Part shown: positions 26,256-34,292 of the stretch, in pieces | Layout of the letters: every line of letters starts with the position of its first letter | Numbering within the stretch: position 1 is the first letter of the stretch | Assembly: GCF_001718795.1 (NCBI RefSeq) | Contig: NZ_CP013437.1 | Coordinates: forward strand, 434,001-498,000 | Direction of reading: 5' to 3' | Origin: Burkholderia latens | GTDB taxonomy: Bacteria; Pseudomonadota; Gammaproteobacteria; Burkholderiales; Burkholderiaceae | DNA: 64,000 nt | Made by a program: the position numbers and the translations under genes | Notes under the pieces: model-generated | The model's input: only the letters and a program-made list of their open reading frames with translations | What the model was told of the DNA's origin: nothing | Databases searched by the model: none

Positions 26256-27116
26256 ATGGCCTTGAAGATTCACCCCATCAATTTCGGCAACATGTCGCTC
26301 GATTCGAGCGGTCTCGTGCTGTTTCGCGAACCGGGCAAGCAGGTGACGATCCCGGTGCTGGGCTTCCTGATCACCGGCGGCGCACATCCGGTGCTCGTCG
26401 ATACGGGCTCACGCAACGTCGAGCAGTACACGGCTTTCGGCTTGCCGTACGAAGTCACGCCGGAAATGACGATCGAGCATCACCTTGCGCAGCATGGGCT
26501 GAAGATGGGCGATATCCGCCACATCGTGCACACGCATGCGCATATCGATCACGTCGGCATGACCGACCGGTTTCCAATGACGACCACCGTCGCAATCTCG
26601 CGCCGCGAGCTCGAATTCGCCGCCTCGGGAATCATGGGCCCGCTGATGTACACAGCCGCCGATACGAAGCATCTGATCGACCGCCTGCACACGCGCGGCG
26701 CGATCCGTCTGCTCGACGTCGACGGTACGTTCGAGGAAGAGATCATTCCGGGCGTCGCAGTCCGCCTGTCCGGCGGTCACACGCCGGGTTCCCTGTCGGT
26801 GCTCGTCGAAACCGATGAAGGCATCGCGAACATCTGCGGCGATATCGCGTACAACCTGCAGGACCAACTGATCGACCCGATCCTCGATCAGGCCGCGCAC
26901 GAACCCACGATCACCGCGAACCGCGCAATGTCGACGCTCGACGAAAAGCGCGCGATCAAGCGCGCGCTCGCAACGAGCCGGTTTCTGCTGCCGAGCCACG
27001 ATGCGCCTGCCCTCGTCGAGGGCGGAAAGGTCGTCGGCGTGATGCAAAACGCGATCTCGAATCCGCAGGCCGATGTCACGAAGGCCGCCGGTTACACGTC
27101 GTTGGCCGCCCGTTGA
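26256..27116 (+). CDS. AHL-lactonase-like metallo-beta-lactamase-fold hydrolase
   Basis: The 286-residue product is a member of the N-acyl homoserine lactonase branch of the metallo-beta-lactamase superfamily. The dinuclear-metal motif is HTHAHIDHVG (His94, His96, Asp98, His99), followed by the later His in LSGGHTPGS, Asp in NICGDIAYN and a C-terminal His in PSHDAP. No signal peptide is seen, so it should be cytoplasmic and able to act on diffusible lactones. Enzymes of this family open homoserine lactones or other lactones; the true substrate is not shown. Two inverted repeats precede it and a TetR gene lies upstream, so it is inducible, perhaps by the lactone. The ribosome site GGAG is present at about 26245. 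Confidence 0.88.
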   Translation: MALKIHPINFGNMSLDSSGLVLFREPGKQVTIPVLGFLITGGAHPVLVDTGSRNVEQYTAFGLPYEVTPEMTIEHHLAQHGLKMGDIRHIVHTHAHIDHVGMTDRFPMTTTVAISRRELEFAASGIMGPLMYTAADTKHLIDRLHTRGAIRLLDVDGTFEEEIIPGVAVRLSGGHTPGSLSVLVETDEGIANICGDIAYNLQDQLIDPILDQAAHEPTITANRAMSTLDEKRAIKRALATSRFLLPSHDAPALVEGGKVVGVMQNAISNPQADVTKAAGYTSLAAR

Positions 27117-27121
27117 TACCG

Positions 27122-27220
27122 ATGTCATACCCGCTACGTCGAGCGCTCGGGCTGCTGATCTGTGCGGCGGGCGCATGGCACGTCGCGGCCGAGCTGGTTC
27201 TCCACGCATTCGGCAGTTGA
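27122..27220 (+). CDS. Possible 32-residue membrane micropeptide
   Basis: Five bases after the lactonase stop an ATG opens a frame of 32 codons. The product would be a single hydrophobic helix (LRRALGLLICAAGAWHVAAE and LVLHAF) with positively charged residues at the start, typical of membrane micropeptides. No clear Shine-Dalgarno sequence precedes it beyond what translational coupling from the lactonase would give. Similar short frames can arise by chance; conservation would decide. It lies between the lactonase and MFS genes and could be a small partner or fill the gap by accident. Confidence 0.35.
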   Translation: MSYPLRRALGLLICAAGAWHVAAELVLHAFGS

Positions 27221-27289
27221 CCGGCCGCCCCTGTGCGCTTCGACCCGGCTTTCCGGAGCGCGCGCTTCCCAGGCTCGAAAGGACCCAAC

Positions 27290-28495
27290 ATGACTACACC
27301 CTTTTCAGCGCGCACGACCCGCGCGCTTCGCATCTTGAGTCTCGCATACTTCGTCCAGGCGACGGGCGCGCTGTCCGTCGTCGGCAGCCTCGATTCGATC
27401 TCGCATCAATGGGGGCTCGCGGATTCGCAAAGCGTGTACCTCGTGACCGTATTCGGCGTCACGTTCGCGCTTGCAGCGCCGCTGCTGCAGGTCGGCTTCG
27501 GCCATCTGCGGCGCCGCCGCCAGGTATTGCTCGGCCTGACGCTGTTCAGCGCGGCCGCCTTGCTGCTCGCAGCCGCGCCAAATTATCCGGTGCTGCTGCT
27601 GTCGCGCGTGCTGATGGGCGTCGGCGCAGGGTTCATCGGCCCGGTGCTCGGCGCGTTGGGCTCGAGCCTCGTCGAACGTGATCAACAGGGCAGCGCGATC
27701 GCCGTCGTGCTGCTGGGCCTGAGCGTCGCCGGCCTGGTAGGCATGCCGCTGTCCGCGTGGATCGCGCACGCGTGGGGCGCGCGCGTGCTCTTTCTCGTCA
27801 TTGGACTCGCAGGCGCGGTAACCGCCGCGCTTATCGTTCGGGCAGTCCCGGACACGAGCCAGGGGGAAACCATCGAATTCGCGACGATGGCATCGTTGCT
27901 GACGCGCACCGATACGCTCAGCGCGTTTCTGGTGGTGTTCTTCATCGCGGCCGGCGTGTATTCGACCTATGCGTTCATTGCGCCGATCATTCGCGACGTG
28001 TTCCACGCCGGCGCCGATACGGTGTCGACCGCGCTGATCGTATTGGGCGCCGCGGGCATCGCGGGCAACCTCTTCGTGACGCGCGCCGCGCGCCGCTATA
28101 GCGCCGAAGCGATGCTGTTTGCCGGCCTCGGATTGCTCGCGCTGGACCTCGTGTTTCTCCGCTTCACGCCGCCGAGCTTGCGTCTGTTGTTCGTCGCGCT
28201 CCTCGCCTGGGCGTTCGCGACCGACCTGCTGTGGCCGTCGCAGCAACGGCGCATCGTCGAACTGATGCCGCAATGGCGAGGTATTGCGCTGGCGTTGACC
28301 GCGTCGTTCGTGTTTTGCGGCATCGGCGTCGGCTCAGCCGTCGCCGGTTGGGTCTATCCCGTCTTCGGACTGACAGGCTCGATCGGCAGTTCGCTCGCGT
28401 TTCTCGCGCTGGCGACCGGCAGCCTGCTCGTGTCGCGCGCCGCGGTCCACGCAAGACGCAGCGCCGCCCCATGCAGTGCATCGCTTCAATCGTGA
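27290..28495 (+). CDS. MFS transporter
   Basis: The 401-residue protein has twelve hydrophobic stretches and MFS hallmarks: FGHLRRRRQVLLGL resembles motif A after helix 2 and LLSRVLMGVGAGFIGPVLGA is typical of helix 4 in drug or sugar efflux members (AraJ-like). I chose the ATG at 27290 because AAAGGA lies ten bases before it and it starts at the first membrane-compatible residues; the longer frame from 27233 adds a non-homologous prefix. It follows the lactonase by 173 bases on the same strand and is likely part of the same TetR-controlled unit, possibly exporting the compound or its product. Confidence 0.85.
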   Translation: MTTPFSARTTRALRILSLAYFVQATGALSVVGSLDSISHQWGLADSQSVYLVTVFGVTFALAAPLLQVGFGHLRRRRQVLLGLTLFSAAALLLAAAPNYPVLLLSRVLMGVGAGFIGPVLGALGSSLVERDQQGSAIAVVLLGLSVAGLVGMPLSAWIAHAWGARVLFLVIGLAGAVTAALIVRAVPDTSQGETIEFATMASLLTRTDTLSAFLVVFFIAAGVYSTYAFIAPIIRDVFHAGADTVSTALIVLGAAGIAGNLFVTRAARRYSAEAMLFAGLGLLALDLVFLRFTPPSLRLLFVALLAWAFATDLLWPSQQRRIVELMPQWRGIALALTASFVFCGIGVGSAVAGWVYPVFGLTGSIGSSLAFLALATGSLLVSRAAVHARRSAAPCSASLQS

Positions 28496-28752
28496 ACCGG
28501 CGATGCCCCCATGCAGCCGAGTCGCGTGCGGGCCGCGCGCATCCGCGTGCGCGTCGCGAGGACCCAATGGCAGGCCCATCGCACCGCGTGGCGCTCGTTC
28601 CGCTGCGCTCGGCAAGCGCTTTTTCCGTCTATTGCAGAAACTGTTTCTCGCCATTTCGCACTACTCCAGAGCCGAGCGACGGACGACAATCCGAACGACT
28701 GCTCCGTCCGCGCAAACGCGCGTTCACGTGTTCTTCTCGAGGCATAGCCATC

Positions 28753-29121
28753 ATGTTGAGTGCGATGTCGACCCTTCTCGCCAGCCAGTTCGTCGGCGAG
28801 TTGCTCGCGCAGCTGACGGGCGCGCCGATCCCCGGCCCGCTAGTCGGGATGCTGCTCCTGCTCGGCATCCTGATCTGGAAGGGCGGCCCATCGCCGGACC
28901 TCGAGAGATTCGGCGACGACCTGCTGTCGTGGCTCGCGATGCTCTTCGTGCCCGCCGCCACCGGCTTGATGACCGCATTCGACCAGTTGACGACGGACTG
29001 GTGGCGCATCGCGGCCGCCATCTTGATCTCGACGTTGCTCGGTCTCGCGACGACCGGATGGATCATGGAGCGACTCAGCAAAACGCTCGCTGCCGAAACG
29101 GAGACCGAACATGACGCCTGA
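28753..29121 (+). CDS. LrgA/CidA family membrane protein
   Basis: The 122-residue product matches the LrgA/CidA family: an N-terminal helix ending FVGELLAQLTG, the family signature PIPGPLVGMLLLLGILIWKG, and a third hydrophobic segment AMLFVPAATGLMTAFD. LrgA and LrgB act together in holin-like membrane processes or in pyruvate and other small-acid transport. The gene overlaps lrgB by 11 bases, which confirms the pair. The ATG at 28753 is the first in register with the signature; the longer frame upstream lies in a GC-rich spacer without homology. There is 257 bases of gene-free sequence before it, likely holding its promoter. Confidence 0.87.
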   Translation: MLSAMSTLLASQFVGELLAQLTGAPIPGPLVGMLLLLGILIWKGGPSPDLERFGDDLLSWLAMLFVPAATGLMTAFDQLTTDWWRIAAAILISTLLGLATTGWIMERLSKTLAAETETEHDA

Positions 29122-29830
29122 TCTCGCGTCCGCATGGGCCATATTGCAACACCAACCGCTTTGGGGGCTGCTCGCAACACTGGTCGCCTATCGGATCGGA
29201 CTGTTCGCGAACCGGGCCGCGCACGGACACGTGCTCGCTCATCCCGTTCTCGTCGCGGTGCTGCTGCTCGTCGGATTGCTGTCGCTCGCGCATGTGCAAT
29301 ACCGCGACTACCTGGCGGGTGCGGAGTATGTGCACTTTCTGCTCGGGCCGGCGACCGTCGCACTCGCCATCCCGATGTTCCGCAGTTTTCACCACATACG
29401 CAGAACCGCTCGCGCGCTCGTCCCGGCGCTCGCGATCGGTTCGATCGTGTCGGCCGGCAGCGCCGCATTGATCAGCAAGGGGCTCGGCGCCGCGCCGGTG
29501 GTTACGGCATCGCTGATCGCGCATTCGGCAACCACGCCCATCGCGATGAGCATCTCCCGTCGCATCGGCGGCGACCCCTCGCTGACCGCGACGTTCACGC
29601 TGCTCACCGGCATCGCGGCCGTGCTGCAGATCGGCGTGGCGATGAAGGTGATGCGCGTCGTCGATTCCCGCGCGCACGGCTTGGCTGCAGGAACTGCGGG
29701 CCACGGGCTGGCCACCGCGCGAATGCTGAGTATCAGCGAAACAGCCGGCGCGTTCGGTGGGGTGGCGATCGGAATGAGCGGCGTGCTAACCGCACTTGTC
29801 GCGCCGGTGCTCGCCGCGCTGGTCCGATGA
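29111..29830 (+). CDS. LrgB/CidB family membrane protein
   Basis: The 239-residue product has about seven membrane helices and matches LrgB/CidB: FLLGPATVALAIPMF, SAALISKGLGAAPVVTASL, HSATTPIAMSISRRIGGDPS and the C-terminal HGLATARMLSISETAGAFGG. The family works with LrgA, thought to influence murein hydrolase activity or glycolate/pyruvate passage. It overlaps the lrgA gene by 11 bases and ends with no close gene on its strand; the next gene (29930) is convergent. No regulator of LytSR or CidR type adjoins. Confidence 0.9.
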   Translation: MTPDLASAWAILQHQPLWGLLATLVAYRIGLFANRAAHGHVLAHPVLVAVLLLVGLLSLAHVQYRDYLAGAEYVHFLLGPATVALAIPMFRSFHHIRRTARALVPALAIGSIVSAGSAALISKGLGAAPVVTASLIAHSATTPIAMSISRRIGGDPSLTATFTLLTGIAAVLQIGVAMKVMRVVDSRAHGLAAGTAGHGLATARMLSISETAGAFGGVAIGMSGVLTALVAPVLAALVR

Positions 29831-29929
29831 ACGACGCTGCGAGGCGATCGCCATCGCGGCCGGGGAACGAAACAGCGGCGGCCGGTAATCCCGCGCGCCG
29901 CCGCTGCTTGACAGCCAGAGCCGGCAGAC

Positions 29930-30217
29930 TCAGATCAGCTTCTCGAGCAGCACGACGTCGAGCGTCGCCTTGCCTTCGAGCGCAAGCGATAGCGCCTGGA
30001 ACGCGGGCGCCATGCCGTGCACATTCAGCGCGTGCTCGTCACGCCACCGTTCGACCATCGTGAAGCGATGAAACGCGGCGCGGTGCCGATGCAGTTCGTA
30101 CTGCTCGCATCCATCCTCGGCGCGAACAGCGGGAACCGCGGCCACCAGCGCCGCTTCCACCGTCGCGGCGTGCTGCGGATCTGCCGTAATCGTGGCAACC
30201 ACATACTGCGTGGACAT
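29930..30217 (-). CDS. ABM-domain quinol monooxygenase-like protein
   Basis: The 95-residue product is a single antibiotic-biosynthesis-monooxygenase (ABM) domain like YgiN: YVVATITADPQHAATVEAAL, then EDGCEQYELHRHRAAFHRFT and VERWRDEHALNVHG, giving the ferredoxin-like fold that dimerises around a quinol or quinone. I chose the ATG at 30217 because a strong GGAGG lies just before it; the frame upstream is noise. It stands alone, convergent with lrgB and 193 bases from the AhpD-like gene upstream. A role in quinone or electrophile handling is likely from family knowledge. Confidence 0.87.
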   Translation of the reverse strand: MSTQYVVATITADPQHAATVEAALVAAVPAVRAEDGCEQYELHRHRAAFHRFTMVERWRDEHALNVHGMAPAFQALSLALEGKATLDVVLLEKLI

Positions 30218-30410
30218 TGATACCTCCGTTTTCGATTGGACCGATCGGGCGCGAGCGGGCGCGTTGCCCGAATCGCGACCGCCTTCGTTGCGCGACTTCA
30301 AGCGGTATCCGCTGCCTGCCGTCCGCCCGACATGCACGTACGACGACCCACACGACCGCACCGGCTCGCGCGGCGTCACGCAATGAAACGTGCGCCGGAT
30401 ACGGCCATCC

Positions 30411-30947
30411 TCAGTCGACAGCCGGAAAGTCGAGCGTCGTGTCGTTCACGCGATTCACCAGATTGGTGAACGTAATCGACGTGACGACGAGGATCGTCTC
30501 GATCACCTGGCGCTCCGTCAGCCCGGCTTCCAGCACCGCGTCGAGAACGGCGACAGGCACCGTATCGCGGCTGGTCACGATCGCGCGGACGAACGCGAGC
30601 AACGCATCGCGGCGCGCATCGCCGGACGGCAGGCCGGCGCGGATGTGCTTCATCGCGTCAGGCGCGAGGCCGGCCATCCTGCCGATCATCGTGTGCGCCG
30701 CGACGCAGTAATCGCAGCCCGACAGCGCGCTGACCGCGAGGCGCACCGCTTCGACGTCGGCCTGCTCGAGCGAGCTGGCGGCGATAGCGGCGTCGACGTT
30801 CAGCATGGCCGCCAGACCGGCAGGACTATGCGTGCCGATGGTCGCATACGCATTCGGAACTTTGCCGATCGCGGCCTTGATCTGGTTGAAGACGACAGCG
30901 GTTTCCCCGGTCGCTTCCGACGGTTTCAGAGTGGTCAGGCGTGTCAT
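30411..30947 (-). CDS. AhpD-like / carboxymuconolactone decarboxylase family protein
   Basis: The 178-residue product carries the alkylhydroperoxidase AhpD core with the redox motif SGCDYCVAAHTM (Cys78, Cys81, His85), so a peroxidase or disulfide-relay role is more likely than muconolactone decarboxylation. The ATG at 30947 begins MTRLTTLKPSEATGETA, a usual start for these proteins; the longer frame upstream is not supported. It lies 193 bases upstream of the ABM gene on the same strand, and both fit oxidative or electrophile defence. A repeat of TTCTCCATTCC (31108-31129) lies in its upstream region. Confidence 0.85.
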   Translation of the reverse strand: MTRLTTLKPSEATGETAVVFNQIKAAIGKVPNAYATIGTHSPAGLAAMLNVDAAIAASSLEQADVEAVRLAVSALSGCDYCVAAHTMIGRMAGLAPDAMKHIRAGLPSGDARRDALLAFVRAIVTSRDTVPVAVLDAVLEAGLTERQVIETILVVTSITFTNLVNRVNDTTLDFPAVD

Positions 30948-31302
30948 ATATATCTCACTGGCTGGATAATCGGGCGCCGGCCGACAATGGCCGACGTGAT
31001 TAAGGAATGCGTATCGATGTCCGCATTCCGGGTCTTGACTAAGGGTCAAACGCGGCAAGGAGCAAATGCGCGCAGTCGCGCAACGAATGCGATCTGCGGC
31101 GACATTTTTCTCCATTCCTTCTCCATTCCTTATCGACGAAATGAATTTCGATTCCGGCGCCTTGGGCGCACCGAAAACGGCATTCGAATTCCGACGCTTT
31201 GAGGAAAATGCTCTACACGGCTCTCACGGCTCCGCGGAGCCGTCGATGGTTTCAGTGTGCTTCGCACAGCAGCGCGCGCATGGCATCGACGCGCGCGCGA
31301 AA
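30948..31302. other. Intergenic stretch with a palindrome
   Basis: No gene is supported here. It contains a tandem pair of the 11-base TTCTCCATTCC (31108-31118 and 31119-31129) and the perfect 18-base palindrome ACGGCTCCGCGGAGCCGT (31226-31243), close to the end of the convergently placed BON-domain gene. The palindrome lacks a following T-run, so it is a hairpin of unclear role rather than a standard terminator. Confidence 0.5.
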
Positions 31303-31671
31303 TCACCGGCCCTGCTCGCCTGGCAACAGATTGTTGACCACCGACGTTACGCCCGCGACGCGCGCTGCGCTGTCGCCGGCGCGCTGGACCTGCTCGCTGT
31401 CAGGCACGTAGCCGGTCAGCGTCACCACGCCATGGCGCACGAGTACCCGCGCATTGACCGCGTTCAGCCCTTTCGTTTTCGACAGCGCCCAGACGATTTT
31501 GCGCGACAGTGCCCGATCGGCGGTGCGTTCGGCCCGCCTGTCGGCCTTGTTCACTTCTTTCTGGCTGACGACCGCGTCAGAAGATGCAGCGGCATCCTGT
31601 TCTGCCGCATGGGCGGAAACGCCAAAAGCCAAATACGTTACGTACAGTACCGACGCAATAATCTTTTTCAT
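31303..31671 (-). CDS. Exported BON-domain protein
   Basis: The 122-residue product begins MKKIIASVLYVTYLAFGVSAHA, a clear Sec signal with cleavage after AHA, and ends with a BON domain (about residues 50-118: NARVLVRHGVVTLTGYVP and AARVAGVTSVVNNL). BON domains bind lipids or membranes; such small periplasmic proteins are often stress-induced. I chose the ATG at 31671 since CAGGAG precedes it and it starts the signal sequence; an ATG seven codons earlier is possible. A TATAC-N4-GTATA inverted repeat lies about 160 bases upstream. Confidence 0.85.
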   Translation of the reverse strand: MKKIIASVLYVTYLAFGVSAHAAEQDAAASSDAVVSQKEVNKADRRAERTADRALSRKIVWALSKTKGLNAVNARVLVRHGVVTLTGYVPDSEQVQRAGDSAARVAGVTSVVNNLLPGEQGR

Positions 31672-32152
31672 CACACGCTCCTGAAAATACATCGATGGAA
31701 ATTCGACAAGGGCTGAAACCCGATCGAATGGTAGACAACCGCCTACCCGCGCTCAATGGCGCATTTCCAAAAACAGCTTTAAAGCGATGCAGATGATCAT
31801 GTCCCGCGGCGGCGCCCGCGGTACTCGCTATACCTGCGTATAGGTGAATTGAATATTTCCGACTAGTCGAATACCCGGCGAGACGATTTTCCGGACGACG
31901 CCGCAGCGGCACAGTACAGGCACGTGTTGCACGATGTCCGACCGACGCTCATCCGCGTACGGGATGCATGCAACGCGCTGCATTGCGCGAGCGGGCAATT
32001 CGGTGAAGTGACGAAGACGCTTCCGCGAGCGGAACTCGACGACACTCGCGGGCACACGGTCCCGCACTGGAGCCAGAACGATGCGTGCCACGATGCACGA
32101 GCTTCGACGTTCGCCGTCAAGCGCGAACGCCTGCACGACGACGCGCCGCGCG
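31672..32152. other. Intergenic region upstream of the BON gene
   Basis: I see no reliable gene; frames on both strands are arginine-rich and without homology. The region should carry the BON promoter and contains the inverted repeat at 31828. Confidence 0.5.
31828..31843. promoter_or_regulatory. Inverted repeat CTATAC-CTGC-GTATAG
   Basis: This perfect 6+4+6 repeat lies 157 bases upstream of the BON-protein start. The same TATAC-N4-GTATA core occurs at 46199, upstream of the receiver-only response-regulator gene. A shared regulator is possible, for example a FixJ/NarL-type protein like the one encoded at 43146; this is inference. Confidence 0.45.
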
Positions 32153-33091
32153 TTACTCGGCCGCGTCGCCGACGTAGTCGCGCATCGCCGCGATCATTGG
32201 CGCGATCCGCTCGCGCAGATGCGCATGGAGATATCGGACGGCGGGCGAAAACTGACGACGATGCGGGCACACGAGGCTAAGCGGAGCTGCCTCGCCGCGC
32301 TGTTCTGGCAGCAGCACGACGAGCCGGCCGGCCAGCACATCGTCGTGGACATCGAGCCACGACTTGTACGCGATCCCTCGACCCTCGACGGCCCAGCGTC
32401 TTGCAATCTCGGCATCGTCGCAAAGCAGTACGCCCTTCACCGTAACTTGACGCCGCACGCCGCTGGCGGGGAACACCCAGCGATCGTATACACGTCCACC
32501 CAGCACGAACGGCAGGCATTCGTGCAACACCAGCTCGTCGAGCGATGCAGGCGCGCCGTGCCGCTTCACGTAGCCGGGCGACGCGACGAGCACGCGTCGA
32601 TTGCTTTCCGCGAGCGGCAGCGCAACGTAACTCGCGGCTTCAGGTGCGCCGTAACGAATCGCCACATCGACGGGGTCGCGAAACACGTCGGTTACGTAGT
32701 CCGACAACGACAGCCGAAGCACGAGCTTCGGATGCGCGTCGCGGAACACGCCGAGCCACGACAGCAAAGCGTTGCGTCCGATGTCCGACGGCGCCGCGAT
32801 GCGCAACGTGCCTTGCAACGCCTGCTTGTCTCCATGCAGGCGTTCGCGCCCCTCGTGGATCGTCGACAGCACCTCCTCCGCATAGGGGAGGTATTGCTCG
32901 CCTTCCGCAGTGAGCTTGAGGCTGCGCGTCGAACGCGCAAAAAGACGCGTATCGAGCTCGCGTTCCAGCCGCTGGATGGCGGCGCTCACCTGTCCGGGTA
33001 GTAGATCGGCCTCCCTCGCCGCGCTCGAGAAGCTGCCGAGCGCCGCGGTTCTGACGAACAGTTGAAGGTCTTCCAGACGCACCATTTTCAT
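32153..33091 (-). CDS. LysR-family regulator
   Basis: The 312-residue product is of the CrgA/AaeR-like LysR branch, with LQLFVRTAALGSFSSAARE and GQVSAAIQRLERELDTRLFA forming the DNA-binding helices and a LysR effector domain after residue 90. It is divergent from the quinone-reductase-like gene at 33225 with a 133-base spacer, so it probably controls the run of redox genes that starts there. Regulators of this branch commonly sense quinones or aldehydes. No T-N11-A site is certain in the spacer. Confidence 0.9.
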   Translation of the reverse strand: MKMVRLEDLQLFVRTAALGSFSSAAREADLLPGQVSAAIQRLERELDTRLFARSTRSLKLTAEGEQYLPYAEEVLSTIHEGRERLHGDKQALQGTLRIAAPSDIGRNALLSWLGVFRDAHPKLVLRLSLSDYVTDVFRDPVDVAIRYGAPEAASYVALPLAESNRRVLVASPGYVKRHGAPASLDELVLHECLPFVLGGRVYDRWVFPASGVRRQVTVKGVLLCDDAEIARRWAVEGRGIAYKSWLDVHDDVLAGRLVVLLPEQRGEAAPLSLVCPHRRQFSPAVRYLHAHLRERIAPMIAAMRDYVGDAAE

Positions 33092-33224
33092 TCCCGGAGT
33101 GAAAGTCCTCCCTAATGTAACGCGTTTTTTCGATAGATGAGGACGCGCAGTATTTCATCCACATGCAGCGACCTGCATGCCACTGCGGGTCGGTCGCCAG
33201 TCAAACACGATTCGGAGTTCATTG

Positions 33225-34232
33225 ATGAAAGCAGTTGTCTACGCACGGCACGGCTTGCCCGCCGACCATCCGGAATCCCTGTTCGATGCCGACGTACCGA
33301 AACCGGAAGCCGGGCCGCGCGATCTGCTGGTGAAGGTCGATGCGATCGCCGTCAACCCGGTCGACACCAAGGTGCGCATGGGTTCGCCCACCGAGCAGCC
33401 ACGGATCCTCGGATGGGACGCCGCAGGCACCGTCGAAGCGGTCGGCGCCGACGTGTCCATGTTCGCGCCCGGCGACAAGGTCTTTTTCGCAGGCTCGATC
33501 GCACGGGCCGGCGCCTATGCGCAATACGTTGCCGTCGACGAGCGAATCGCGGGCCGCAAGCCCGCGACGCTGTCGGACTCGCAAGCCGCGGCATTGCCGC
33601 TGACGTCGCTGACTGCGTGGGAATTGCTGTTCGATCGACTCGGCATCGAAGAGGGCGGCGGCGGCAGCGACGCATTGCTCATCGTCGGCGCGGCGGGCGG
33701 CGTCGGGTCCATGCTCACGCAACTGGCGCGTCGGTTGACCGCCCTTCGCGTGATCGGCACCGCGTCGCGCCCGGAGACGCGCGCATGGGTGCAAGCGCTC
33801 GGCGCACACGACGTCATCGACCATAGTGAACCGTTGCTCGAAGGGCTGCGCCGTATCGGTGCGCCGCAGGTGCGCTACGTCGCGAGTCTCACGCAAACAG
33901 ACGTCCACTACGCGCAGCTCGTCGAGGCGCTGGCGCCGCAGGGCCGGCTCGCCGTCATCGACGATCCTGACGCGCTCGACGCAATGCCGCTGAAGCGGAA
34001 GTCGATTTCACTCCATTGGGAGCTGATGTTCACACGCTCCCTGTTCGAAACCGCCGACATGGTCAGGCAGCACGAAATCCTCGACCGGGTGTCCGCCCTG
34101 ATCGACGACGGCGTGTTGCGCACAACCATGGCCGATCACTTCGGCACCATCAACGCCGCCAATCTGCGTCGCGCGCATGCGCTCATCGAGAGCGGCCGCT
34201 CGCGCGGCAAGATCGTCCTCGAAGGCTTCTGA
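33225..34232 (+). CDS. Zinc-type alcohol dehydrogenase / quinone oxidoreductase family protein
   Basis: The 335-residue product is a medium-chain dehydrogenase/reductase of the zeta-crystallin-like (ZADH) group. The GroES-like N-terminal half carries VKVDAIAVNPVDTKVRMG and GWDAAGTVEAVGADV; the cofactor half has IVGAAGGVGSMLTQLAR, the NADP-binding Gly motif. Catalytic zinc cysteines are absent, so it is probably an NADPH:quinone or enone reductase. The ATG at 33225 begins MKAVVYARHG, the usual start. It is the first gene of a long plus-strand run, divergent from the LysR gene. Confidence 0.88.
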   Translation: MKAVVYARHGLPADHPESLFDADVPKPEAGPRDLLVKVDAIAVNPVDTKVRMGSPTEQPRILGWDAAGTVEAVGADVSMFAPGDKVFFAGSIARAGAYAQYVAVDERIAGRKPATLSDSQAAALPLTSLTAWELLFDRLGIEEGGGGSDALLIVGAAGGVGSMLTQLARRLTALRVIGTASRPETRAWVQALGAHDVIDHSEPLLEGLRRIGAPQVRYVASLTQTDVHYAQLVEALAPQGRLAVIDDPDALDAMPLKRKSISLHWELMFTRSLFETADMVRQHEILDRVSALIDDGVLRTTMADHFGTINAANLRRAHALIESGRSRGKIVLEGF

Positions 34233-34292
34233 CGCGAGCAGCCCCGCCCGCATCGCAATTCCAAACACACTGAATCAGACCGGAGAACCCCC

